Source: Turicibacter faecis (GTDB taxonomy: Bacteria > Bacillota_I > Bacilli_A > MOL361 > Turicibacteraceae). From it: a DNA stretch of 64,000 nt. Location: NCBI RefSeq assembly GCF_037076425.1, contig NZ_AP028127.1, positions 2,114,501-2,178,500 on the forward strand, written 5' to 3'. Positions 8,787-16,235 of this stretch are shown piece by piece. A program made the translations under genes and the position numbers. Under the pieces are notes generated by a model. That model searched no databases. It saw only the letters and a list, made by a program, of their open reading frames with translations, and was not told where the DNA came from. Each line of letters starts with the position of its first letter. Position 1 is the stretch's first letter.

Positions 8787-9335
8787 TTAGGTTAATTGAA
8801 GTTGTCGATAAATCTGGCCGTCCAATGTCTTGACCTCAAAATGATTATCTTCTAAAATTGCATAAGTCTGTGGATGATTCTCCTTAGGTAAAGTAGCCGA
8901 TCCAGGATTTAAATAATAAATTCCTTCCTTCTCTTTTAAAATGGGAATGTGGATATGTCCGAATACTAGTGCATCTCCTTTTTGTAAAAACTGAGAAAGT
9001 TTGTTCTCGCTATAGAGATGTCCATGGGTAATCATTAATTTTCTATCCTCTAAGGGAATAAAATTATAGTCTGCCATCATCGGAAACTGTAAAACCATTT
9101 GATCGACCTCACTATCACAGTTTCCTCGAATAGCTATAATCTGATGTTTTATCTGATTTAATAGTTCGATAACCTTTTGTGGATTATATTCTTTAGGAAG
9201 AGGATTACGTGGGCCATGATATAATAAATCCCCCAGTAATACGAGGTAATCCGCTCGCTCATCCTTAAATCGGTCAATGACTTTTTGAGTCCAATAATAA
9301 GATCCGTGAAGATCCGAAGCAAACATTAATTTCAT
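8787..9335 (-). CDS. YfcE/MJ0936-type metallophosphodiesterase
   Basis: A 182-aa calcineurin-like phosphoesterase of the YfcE/MJ0936 group, dimetal enzymes active on phosphodiesters with no fixed physiological substrate. Metal-ligand motifs in order: ASDLHGS, LLGDLLYHGPRNP, IRGNCDSEVD, ITHGH, and FGHIHIP with the closing NPGSATLP. Start: AGGAG lies 7 nt upstream of the ATG at 9335; the frame runs open another 16 codons without support. It is a single gene with no operon partner. Confidence 0.92.
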   Translation of the reverse strand: MKLMFASDLHGSYYWTQKVIDRFKDERADYLVLLGDLLYHGPRNPLPKEYNPQKVIELLNQIKHQIIAIRGNCDSEVDQMVLQFPMMADYNFIPLEDRKLMITHGHLYSENKLSQFLQKGDALVFGHIHIPILKEKEGIYYLNPGSATLPKENHPQTYAILEDNHFEVKTLDGQIYRQLQLT

Positions 9336-9537
9336 TTTATCACTCCTAAAATGTATGTGAATATCTAGTGATTGTTTTAACACTCAGTGAAAAATATTCC
9401 ATCTCCACTAGGATACGTTTCCTTGCTTTATTCCTATATATGCTCTTTAATTAGGCGACAGTTAAATGTTATTGACACTATAACAACTAATCCAAACTGA
9501 TAGGGTATTTTCTTTAAGTTTTATCTCATCTAGAGCA

Positions 9538-10386
9538 CTAATTTTTACGATGCTTAATAATTGCATCCGTCGTTTTTAACCTTCTGCTTAATGACTCGTT
9601 ATACGTCTGTTTAATAATCTCCGTATAGATTAAATCTAACATAAAAATTTGAGGTATTTTAGAAGTGATGGATCCAGTTTCAAATAAGGTTTCCGTAGAA
9701 TGATATTCTAAATTAATATGTGAGATTCTTTTCAACGTGTTGTCCCCATCCGCAGTAATAGAAATAATAGTTACCCCCTGTTCTTTAGCCAGTTGAATAG
9801 TTTGAATCAACTCTTCAGTTTCACCCGAGTTGGAAATAGCAATAATAACATCCTGTGGCCCCATAATAGAAGCTAGCATTAACATCATATGACCATCACT
9901 CACGGAAAGGGTATTCAATCCAATTCGTATGAGTTTATAGTGAAAATCCATGGCAATAACCCCTGAATGACCAATTCCCATAATATATATTCTCCGACCA
10001 TCCAAAATGGCGTTCTTACATTTTAGCATCACATCGGAATCCAAATCATCCATCGTTTTTTGTAACACTCCCATCGTTGAATGCAACAGATTTGAGGCAG
10101 TGTCAAATATACTTTCATCACAACTGATATTAGAATGGACAATCCCCTTTTCTTCAGAAGTGGACAATTCCTGTGCAAATGTTATTTTAAAGGATTGGAA
10201 GTTGTTAAATCCTAACTTTTTTACAAATCGCGTTACCGTTGCCTCCGCAATTCCAGATTCCCTGGCAATTTCAGAAATAGATTTAAAAACAAATTTTTCT
10301 TTATTTTTTCGTACATAATCTATTAAAATTCCATCTGATTTTGTTACTTTAAACTGTGGATGCTCTAACTGTTCTAAAATCGCCAT
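9538..10386 (-). CDS. MurR/RpiR-family transcriptional regulator with SIS domain
   Basis: A DNA-binding regulator of about 282 aa. The N-terminal RpiR helix-turn-helix is SISEIARESGIAEATVTRFVKKLGFNNFQSFK. The C-terminal sugar isomerase (SIS) domain has YIMGIGHSGVIAMDF and IAISNSGETEELIQTIQLAK, which normally binds a phosphosugar. Members control sugar-phosphate, amino-sugar or muropeptide catabolism. No target sugar operon is adjacent, so the effector is unknown. The start is uncertain: ATG at 10386 or the GTG codons at 10395/10398. It stands alone between yfcE and glnA. Confidence 0.88.
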   Translation of the reverse strand: MAILEQLEHPQFKVTKSDGILIDYVRKNKEKFVFKSISEIARESGIAEATVTRFVKKLGFNNFQSFKITFAQELSTSEEKGIVHSNISCDESIFDTASNLLHSTMGVLQKTMDDLDSDVMLKCKNAILDGRRIYIMGIGHSGVIAMDFHYKLIRIGLNTLSVSDGHMMLMLASIMGPQDVIIAISNSGETEELIQTIQLAKEQGVTIISITADGDNTLKRISHINLEYHSTETLFETGSITSKIPQIFMLDLIYTEIIKQTYNESLSRRLKTTDAIIKHRKN

Positions 10387-10825
10387 CTCTATCACCACTC
10401 GAATTTTTTAATACAAGTATACCATAGTTTCTCTAGCCCTGACAGATTTAATACTGATAAAGTACATCTAACATCTCCGTTAGATTGTCGGCCTTCATGC
10501 AGATAATTAACGTTAATTTCTGCTCATAAGATAGAGGATGGTTTTTAAAATTCTTCTCTTATGCAGACCCTAATCACTTTTTTTCTAAAACTCTCACTTT
10601 CGGATTAAACATATAGATAATCTTAGACCTATCATCAATAAATGATTAAATGATGGTTCCCCTTATACAGTAAGAAGAAAAAGATTTTTTATTTAAACTG
10701 ATCACCCTAACTTTTTGATTCGGATAAGATCACGTATACCGATTTCTCTCCTAATAATTTTTCTAAAGAAAAAATTATTTACTTTGATGACCCCTAAAAG
10801 GATATACAAGAAGTTTCAATTGAGT

Positions 10826-10877
10826 CAAAAAAAAAACAATGAAGTAGGTACCATTAAGTAACCACTCCATTGTTTTT
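10826..10877 (-). terminator. glnA terminator
   Basis: A long stem built from AAAAACAATG and CATTGTTTTT arms with a partly paired interior, ending in a T-run on the minus strand. It is the second of two consecutive hairpins after glnA. Confidence 0.75.
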
Positions 10878-10911
10878 CTTAATCCTTCCGTTTCCCCCCG
10901 GAGGGATTAAG
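10878..10911 (-). other. Stable hairpin in the glnA 3' untranslated region
   Basis: CTTAATCCCTCCG pairs with CGGAAGGATTAAG (13 bp with one G-U) around an 8-nt G/A-rich loop on the minus strand. It has no T-run, so it is not itself a terminator. It lies between the glnA stop and the terminator and could protect the mRNA 3' end (inference). Confidence 0.55.
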
Positions 10912-10963
10912 ACTAAAACTTATATGAAAACTCCCTATGTTTACCATTTAAAATTGAAACAAA

Positions 10964-12301
10964 TTATAACAAGCTCATATAACGACGTAATTCCCATTCA
11001 TGAACCGATAAACGATACTCGTCATACTCCGCATGTTTAGCAGCAACAAATTTTTCAAAAATATGATGACCAAGTGCAGCTTTAACCACTTCATCGTCTT
11101 CTAATAATTGAAGAGCCTCAGATAATGAACCTGGTAAAGATGTAATGTGGTGTGCATCTAATTCCTCTTGGTTCATTTCAAAAATATTTTCCTCCACTGA
11201 TGCTGGTGGTGTTAATTTATTTTTAACTCCGTCTAATCCTGAAGCTAAAATTGCAGCTAGGGCTAAGTATGGATTTGCCGATGGGTCAACTGAACGAACT
11301 TCTAAGCGAGTTCCAAGTCCTCGAGATGCAGGTACACGTACTAACGGTGAACGGTTCGATGGTGACCAAGCCACATAAACAGGTGCTTCATATCCTGGAA
11401 CTAAACGTTTGTACGAATTAACCGTCGGATTGGATACAGCCGTAAAGTTACGCACATGCGTTAAAATTCCGGCTAGAAAATGATAGGCTGTTTCACTTAA
11501 CTGTAATTCACCTTCTGGATTATAGAAAGCATTTGTTCCATCTTCATGGAATAAAGAAACGTTACAATGCATTCCTGACCCATTAATTCCCGCAATTGGT
11601 TTCGGCATAAATGTCGCATATAGTCCGTGTTTACGGGCAATCGACTTAACAACAAGTTTAAATGTTTGAATTTTATCACATGCTGATAAAACATCGTCAT
11701 ATTTAAAATCAATCTCATGTTGTCCCGGCGCTACCTCATGATGAGAGGCCTCAATTTCAAATCCTAATTTTTCAAGTTCAATGACGATATCTCGGCGGCA
11801 ATTTTCAGCTAAATCTAATGGAGCAAAGTCGAAATATCCACCATTATCATTTAACTCACGAGTTGGTAATCCATTCTCATCTAACTTGAATAAGAAGAAC
11901 TCTGCCTCTGGACCTAAGTTAAATTGGGCGAATCCTAATGCCTTCATCTCATCTAACACACGACGTAAATTAGATCGGGGATCCCCTGCAAATGGTGTTC
12001 CGTCAACATTATAGACATCACAAATTAAACGAGCAATTTTAGCTTCCCCTGGCGTCCAAGGGAAAATTAACCATGTATTTAAATCTGGATGTAAGTACAT
12101 ATCGCTTTCTTGGATTCGAGCAAATCCTTCAATCGAAGAACCGTCAAACATCATTTGATTATTCAACGCTTTCCCTAATTGTGATAATGGAATTTCAACA
12201 TTCTTTACCGTTCCGAATAGGTCTGTAAACATTAAGCGAATAAAGTTAACTCCCTCTTCAGTTGCAATACGCAAAATTTCTTCTTTTGTTAAAGTTGCCA
12301 T
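10964..12301 (-). CDS. glnA: Glutamine synthetase type I (GSI-alpha)
   Basis: Makes glutamine from glutamate, ammonia and ATP in the cytosol; 445 aa, the length of Bacillota GSI-alpha enzymes. Motifs: N-terminal [57 protein letters not shown] and [17 protein letters not shown]. It lacks the adenylylation loop of GSI-beta proteins. Bacillus GlnA also acts as a nitrogen sensor. Transcription probably starts at a consensus promoter at 12539-12567 and passes a two-hairpin ANTAR attenuator (12424-12530). The ANTAR protein is encoded immediately upstream. There is no GlnR-type MerR gene adjacent. Confidence 0.97.
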   Translation of the reverse strand: MATLTKEEILRIATEEGVNFIRLMFTDLFGTVKNVEIPLSQLGKALNNQMMFDGSSIEGFARIQESDMYLHPDLNTWLIFPWTPGEAKIARLICDVYNVDGTPFAGDPRSNLRRVLDEMKALGFAQFNLGPEAEFFLFKLDENGLPTRELNDNGGYFDFAPLDLAENCRRDIVIELEKLGFEIEASHHEVAPGQHEIDFKYDDVLSACDKIQTFKLVVKSIARKHGLYATFMPKPIAGINGSGMHCNVSLFHEDGTNAFYNPEGELQLSETAYHFLAGILTHVRNFTAVSNPTVNSYKRLVPGYEAPVYVAWSPSNRSPLVRVPASRGLGTRLEVRSVDPSANPYLALAAILASGLDGVKNKLTPPASVEENIFEMNQEELDAHHITSLPGSLSEALQLLEDDEVVKAALGHHIFEKFVAAKHAEYDEYRLSVHEWELRRYMSLL

Positions 12302-12423
12302 TTAAAACTCCTCCTCATCATTTTCATGATAATTATTCTCTCAACTTCATTTGTTTTCCCATGACGGATAATGAACTTCCAATGACTAGGATGTTAATCT
12401 TATCTACTTTGATCAAAACTAAC

Positions 12424-12530
12424 AAAAAAGGGGTTCACTAAACTAGTGCCTATAAAAACGCACCGTTTAACGAACCCCATTGTTCATCATCTTATTATTC
12501 GATTACTACTTCTTAAAGACGCCCTTGTCT
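12424..12530 (-). promoter_or_regulatory. ANTAR-responsive antitermination leader of glnA (two hexaloop hairpins plus terminator)
   Basis: Reading the minus strand, P1 (12530-12517) is AGAC-AAGGGC-GTCT and P2 (12485-12472) is GAAC-AATGGG-GTTC. Both have 6-nt loops with A at position 1 and G at position 4, the hallmark of ANTAR target RNAs. The 3' arm of P2 is part of the 5' arm of a terminator, GGGGTTC...GAACCCC followed by six T (12478-12424). This is the classical mutually exclusive arrangement: an ANTAR dimer stabilising P2 prevents terminator formation and lets RNA polymerase reach glnA. Confidence 0.9.
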
Positions 12531-12538
12531 ATATTTCC

Positions 12539-12567
12539 ATTATATGAAAGTTATCCTCGAAAATCAA
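12539..12567 (-). promoter_or_regulatory. glnA promoter inside the 3' end of the ANTAR gene
   Basis: TTGATT (12567-12562), a 17-nt spacer and TATAAT (12544-12539) on the minus strand. The -35 overlaps the last codons of the ANTAR gene. A start site about 7 nt downstream would put P1 of the leader at the extreme 5' end of the transcript. Confidence 0.75.
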
Positions 12568-13129
12568 CCTTTTTTCTCACTTTTTTTAAAATTATTTCTG
12601 CTACCTCTAATTTACTTATCCGAAGTTCCATACTCCTTTTTTGAATATACCGATGGGCCTCATCTTCACTCATCCGCTCATTTTGCTGTAAAGCCCGTTT
12701 GGCTAAACGAATCGTTTTTTCCTCTTTTTGAAGTTTCTCTAGATGGTTAACCTTCGATTCTAATTGCCTTACTGTTTGTCCATACTTAACTAAAACACGT
12801 AACATCGTTAAAAGGACAACGGGCTGTACAGGTTTCTCGCAAAACTCAAAATAGGGATCTTGACGGTAATAAAACTTCTGATAAGACATACCGACTAATA
12901 AAACGGCTTGACGTTGTTGAATTAGAATCTCTACGAGTGAGATAACACTCATTCCTGGTAACTCTTCATCGACAATCACAACTGCGGGTGCTAATGCCTT
13001 GCAGCGACGAATCAAATCATATCCATTTGATGCCATCCCGACAACTTCATATCCTGAACTCGTAACCTGGGATCTAATACTTGAAACTAATTTTTCCGAT
13101 TGCGAGGCAATCATAATACGTTCTCCCAT
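12551..13129 (-). CDS. ANTAR-domain antitermination regulator with degenerate receiver
   Basis: A 192-aa RNA-binding antiterminator. The N-terminal half is a response-regulator receiver fold, then a coiled coil (about residues 125-140). The C-terminal ANTAR domain has AKRALQQNERMSEDEAHRYIQKRSMELRISKLEVAEIIL. ANTAR dimers bind paired hexaloop hairpins, which are present just downstream, so glnA is the obvious target. The receiver is unusual: the N-terminal acidic pair is replaced (IMIASQSEKL), although the acceptor-position Asp (IVDEELPG) and the late Lys (FCEKPV) remain. No sensor kinase is adjacent. It is comparable to the NitR-type glnA regulators of clostridia. Start ATG 13129 has AAGGGTG upstream; ATG 13114 is an alternative. 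Confidence 0.9.
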   Translation of the reverse strand: MGERIMIASQSEKLVSSIRSQVTSSGYEVVGMASNGYDLIRRCKALAPAVVIVDEELPGMSVISLVEILIQQRQAVLLVGMSYQKFYYRQDPYFEFCEKPVQPVVLLTMLRVLVKYGQTVRQLESKVNHLEKLQKEEKTIRLAKRALQQNERMSEDEAHRYIQKRSMELRISKLEVAEIILKKVRKKVDFRG

Positions 13130-13300
13130 GAATTCACCCTTTTCTTAATCAATAACCCTTTTTTCACCTCTTGAGATAAGGTTATCCTTATTTTTCTCAT
13201 TCTCTAGATAATCATTTATCTACTATTATCATGCCTTCCCTTGAATTTATTGTCAATAGTTTCCATAAATTTGCAATCATTATTCTAGACTTCTTTGATG

Positions 13301-13328
13301 AAAAAAAGGAATCGTGCATACGATTCCT
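13301..13328 (-). terminator. pyrE terminator
   Basis: AGGAATCGT-4 nt-ACGATTCCT followed by seven T on the minus strand, directly past the pyrE stop. Confidence 0.9.
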
Positions 13329-13334
13329 AACACA

Positions 13335-13967
13335 CTATTTTGTTAGCCAGCTTTCATCACTTGGATTTTGACGCCATGCCGTTAATTTTTCCACTGACTC
13401 TTTTGAGATTTCTCCCATTTCCACCGCTACTTCAACTAATGTTTGATAATTACAAAGAGAAACATTTTTACACGCTGCTGCCTCTAAATTTTTTAATCCA
13501 GTTTCAAGCTCATATGAGAAGATTGAAACGATTCCTAAAACATCGCATCCTAATTCTCGTAATACCTCAACCGCTTCAATTGAAGATTTTCCTGTAGAAA
13601 TTAAATCTTCAACAACAACAACTTTCATCCCCTTTTCAACTAACCCTTCAACTTGATTTCCTCGTCCGTGCTTTTTAGCCGATGAACGAACATATCCCAT
13701 TGGTAAATCTAATTTATCTGCCATAATAGCCGCATGTGGAATCCCTGCTGTTGCCGTTCCCATTAACATTTCACAATCTGGATAATATTGTTTAACAAGA
13801 TCACATAAGCCTGCTTCAATATCACGACGAACTTGTGGATAAGATAAAGTTAAACGATTATCACAATAAATTGGTGATTTAATTCCTGATGTCCATGTAA
13901 ATGGTGTTTCTGGGCGCAATAATACCGCGTGAATTTCTAATAAATGTTTCGCAATTGTACGTTTCAT
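13335..13967 (-). CDS. pyrE: Orotate phosphoribosyltransferase
   Basis: Converts orotate and PRPP to OMP, step five of de novo UMP synthesis; 210 aa, cytosolic. Visible motifs: [13 protein letters not shown] (orotate/PRPP contacts), [31 protein letters not shown] (flexible loop) and the PRPP-binding [21 protein letters not shown] precedes the ATG. It follows pyrF on the same strand (99 nt gap) and shares the PyrR-type leader upstream of pyrF. It is the last gene of this small unit, with a terminator after the stop. Confidence 0.97.
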   Translation of the reverse strand: MKRTIAKHLLEIHAVLLRPETPFTWTSGIKSPIYCDNRLTLSYPQVRRDIEAGLCDLVKQYYPDCEMLMGTATAGIPHAAIMADKLDLPMGYVRSSAKKHGRGNQVEGLVEKGMKVVVVEDLISTGKSSIEAVEVLRELGCDVLGIVSIFSYELETGLKNLEAAACKNVSLCNYQTLVEVAVEMGEISKESVEKLTAWRQNPSDESWLTK

Positions 13968-14066
13968 AAATAATCTCTCCTCTATGTTTTGTATAAAAAT
14001 ATACCGATAGTTTCTCTAAGCAATGCCCTATATTATTTAAATTTATTTAATGCTTTGAGCTCCTCT

Positions 14067-14771
14067 TTATCCTAAGAACTCCTCTTTAATTTGACGATAC
14101 GTAGCTACTGGATGAACAGATTTCGTAATTGAACGACCAACAACAATGTAGTTTGACCCAAGTTCCTTAGCCTTTGTTGGAGTAACAACTCGTTTTTGGT
14201 CATCTAAACTATCACTTGCTTGACGAATCCCTGGCGTACAAGTAATAAAGTCTTCACCTAATTTATCATGGATTTCTTTTGTTTCTAATGCAGAGCAGAC
14301 AATTCCGTCTAATCCTGCCTCTTTTGTTAACTGAGCATATTTTAAAACCGTGTTTGGTAATGTCTCACTAATTAGGATTTGTTGTTGCATCACTTCCTCT
14401 GTGGTCGATGTTAACTGAGTGACTGCAATACATAGTGGTCGTTTTGCACCAGGAGCAGTTCCTTCATTTAAACCTTCAACCGCCGCCTTCATCATCGGAA
14501 GTGTCCCGGCTGCATGAACATTCACCATGTCAACCCCAAGCTTAGCTAAATTTTTCATCGCACTTTTAACAGTATTCGGGATATCATGTAACTTTAAGTC
14601 TAAGAAAATTTTATGGTTCTTTTCTTTTAAGTATTTAATAATTTGAGGCCCCTCTGCATAAAACAGTTCCATCCCTACTTTAACATATAAAGATTCATCA
14701 AATTGTTCAATAAATTGACGTGTTTCCTCAAAATCTTTAAAATCTAATGCAATAATAACTGCCTTCTCCAT
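14067..14771 (-). CDS. pyrF: Orotidine-5'-phosphate decarboxylase
   Basis: Decarboxylates OMP to UMP, the last step of the pathway; 234 aa TIM barrel. Motifs: IIALDFKD, VKVGMELFY, the catalytic Lys-Asp array IFLDLKLHDIPNTV, and the phosphate loop IVVGRSITKS. GGAGG lies 9 nt before the ATG. In Bacillus pyrF and pyrE end a single pyr operon after pyrD; here they form a separate unit with their own promoter and PyrR-type attenuator, about 3 kb from pyrD. Confidence 0.97.
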   Translation of the reverse strand: MEKAVIIALDFKDFEETRQFIEQFDESLYVKVGMELFYAEGPQIIKYLKEKNHKIFLDLKLHDIPNTVKSAMKNLAKLGVDMVNVHAAGTLPMMKAAVEGLNEGTAPGAKRPLCIAVTQLTSTTEEVMQQQILISETLPNTVLKYAQLTKEAGLDGIVCSALETKEIHDKLGEDFITCTPGIRQASDSLDDQKRVVTPTKAKELGSNYIVVGRSITKSVHPVATYRQIKEEFLG

Positions 14772-14873
14772 CTAATAGACCTCCTCATACTTCCGATATC
14801 ACATTAACTTTATATCAAACTCATATCATCACTCTAATTCTAAGAACAGTCAAAGCCTTTTTACGGCTTTCTA

Positions 14874-14996
14874 ACAAAAAAATCCTCTTTTAGCTTTTAC
14901 ATCTAGGCTAAAAGAGGATACACGAATTCCATAAAATGATGGTTTACTTCTTTATTAACGTGTTCTTCTCAGCCTCACAGGACCGAATTAAAGCTA
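14874..14996 (-). promoter_or_regulatory. PyrR-type attenuator upstream of pyrF-pyrE
   Basis: On the minus strand the leader carries a PyrR-binding element GGTCCTGTGAGGCTGAGAAG (within 14993-14965) and ends in a strong terminator, ATCCTCTTTTAGC / GCTAAAAGAGGAT plus seven T (14919-14875). PyrR bound to UMP stabilises the first hairpin, which allows termination when pyrimidines are plentiful. The element and the terminator arm are nearly identical to those before pyrP (27.8 kb). Confidence 0.93.
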
Positions 14997-15004
14997 TCTT
15001 CATT

Positions 15005-15033
15005 ATTATAAAATATTTGACTTTTTGTGTCAA
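15005..15033 (-). promoter_or_regulatory. Promoter of pyrF-pyrE
   Basis: TTGACA (15033-15028), 17-nt spacer, TATAAT (15010-15005): a full-consensus sigma-A promoter on the minus strand, ending just before the PyrR element. Confidence 0.88.
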
Positions 15034-15077
15034 TAACTATCTCTTTCTATTTGTTCTACGTTATCCACAACTCCATT

Positions 15078-15110
15078 AAAAAAGAGAAACCTATTGACTA
15101 GACTTCTCTC
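15078..15110 (-). terminator. Terminator after the 67-aa hypothetical gene
   Basis: GAGAGAA / TTTCTCT arms with a long loop and six T on the minus strand, 10 nt past the stop. Confidence 0.6.
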
Positions 15111-15119
15111 CTATTTATT

Positions 15120-15323
15120 TTATAAACCAAATACAATATTCATTTTATGCATTAATTGATTCGCCTCTTCTTGGCTACTAATTGGATGATACTTAAAAAT
15201 ATTTAATGTTTTTAATTGGGCTTCATTAACAAGACGATCGATGGGTCCACAGGCTTCTAAATTTCTTTGAAATTTTTCCTCTAACTCTGCAATTCTAAAT
15301 AAAATATGATTCATATCTTCCAC
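15120..15323 (-). CDS. Hypothetical protein, 67 aa
   Basis: A small soluble protein I do not recognise; predicted mostly helical (ILFRIAELEEKFQRNLEAC, then a second helix near EEANQLMHKM). I start it at the GTG at 15323, since AGGAG lies 8 nt upstream; an ATG three codons later is the alternative. It has its own likely terminator. It sits upstream of the pyrF promoter, in a region with IS scars. No function is inferred. Confidence 0.5.
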   Translation of the reverse strand: MEDMNHILFRIAELEEKFQRNLEACGPIDRLVNEAQLKTLNIFKYHPISSQEEANQLMHKMNIVFGL

Positions 15324-15887
15324 GTCCCTTTCTCCTAACGAATTACCTTAGTATTGGATAGTTACCTGAATTCTATTCATCAATTTATTACTTTTATAAA
15401 AAAAATCTTGTTTGATTCATTTCTCGATGGATGGAGGAAGAATGTAAGTACTCAAAGACTCCGTTTATAGATAGTAACTTCTGTCCCCTTACACACCACT
15501 TAGTAAAATAAAAAATATAGTAAAACCTCAGTATAATAAAGTCGAACATGGATAGAAGCTTTAACTAAAGTGGGTTTATCCGCTAATACAATTGCTAAGA
15601 GCCTTAGACGCCCTTTATCGACCATGACTCGTGAAATGAAATGCTGGTCAGTAGAGAAGTATATGACACACTCGAAATGTTAGTATTTTCTATACTGATT
15701 TTCGATAACGTCAATACCTTGCAAGATATTAAACCATCAAACATCTGAAAAATCATTTGAACGCTACTTCGATCACATTTACCACATAAGTTCACAGTTC
15801 ACCTATACCGATTTCACCAATTTTTCATTTAATGTTAGTATTGGGTTATTAAAATTAAAATAGGGAGGGACCTATTATAAATAAAAA
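15324..15887. other. Eroded intergenic region with IS30 scar
   Basis: About 560 nt with no intact gene. The middle contains an IS30-type transposase fragment (15543-15683). The rest gives no recognisable product in any frame. Confidence 0.5.
15543..15683 (+). pseudogene. IS30-family transposase remnant (N-terminal HTH only)
   Basis: An open frame of 46 codons without a proper start reads WIEALTKVGLSANTIAKSLR and then RPLSTMTREMK. This is the helix-turn-helix of IS30-family transposases (pattern I-E-x-L-x-x-x-G-x-S-x-x-x-I-A-x-x-L-x-R-x-x-S-T-x-x-R-E). The frame ends at TAG 15681, and neither the DDE domain nor inverted repeats are visible. It is a decayed fragment of an earlier insertion. 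Confidence 0.75.
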
Positions 15888-16235
15888 ATGATTATATTAA
15901 ATGATGTTTATAAATTTCCAACTGCGATCATTGAAGACAATTCATCCTCTCTAACACTAAAATTGAAATACGATAGTCGAAAATATTCTGATTTTAGAAA
16001 TTTTTGTGGCAGAAGTTTTTTTCAACAATCCGATATATCCATAAAATCAGATAAAAAGTGCTATACCACTCTGATTGAAAGCTCCTCATTCAGTTTAGGA
16101 TCAATAGATTATAACGAAAAGGAAGAGATACAACAGTTCAATCCATTGGCAGAGGCAATCATCCGTTTTAAAAAAGAAACACTTCAATCCATCGCGAAGA
16201 TAAAGAGCAAAGAAAAAAGGTTCTATAATATTTAG
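15888..16235 (+). CDS. Hypothetical protein, C-terminus altered by the ISL3 insertion
   Basis: A 115-aa protein I do not recognise. It is mostly beta-like in the first 70 residues (TLKLKYDSRKYSDFRNF) and ends in a lysine-rich helix. GGAGGG lies about 18 nt upstream of the ATG; that spacing is long and an in-frame stop blocks any earlier start. The last five codons and the TAG come from the left inverted repeat of the ISL3 element (16219 onward). Removing the IS and one target copy restores a frame running 22 codons further, to TAA 17778-17780. Those extra codons would overlap the pyrD terminator, so the native end is uncertain. Confidence 0.5.
   Translation: MIILNDVYKFPTAIIEDNSSSLTLKLKYDSRKYSDFRNFCGRSFFQQSDISIKSDKKCYTTLIESSSFSLGSIDYNEKEEIQQFNPLAEAIIRFKKETLQSIAKIKSKEKRFYNI
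16211..16218. repeat. Target-site duplication of the ISL3 element, left copy
   Basis: AGAAAAAA directly abuts the left inverted repeat; the identical 8 bp are at 17705-17712. Confidence 0.92.

Larger units (their letters stand above)
10399..10963. other. Intergenic region between glnA and the RpiR gene
   Basis: About 560 nt with no supported gene. It contains two hairpins just downstream of glnA (10826-10911) and an AT-rich hairpin near 10753-10780. It presumably also holds the RpiR gene promoter at its high-coordinate flank, but I found no clear consensus. Confidence 0.5.

Noticed and set aside
15604-15795. Minus-strand ORF opposite the IS30 remnant
   Set aside because: It runs antisense through the transposase fragment and has no ribosome-binding site.
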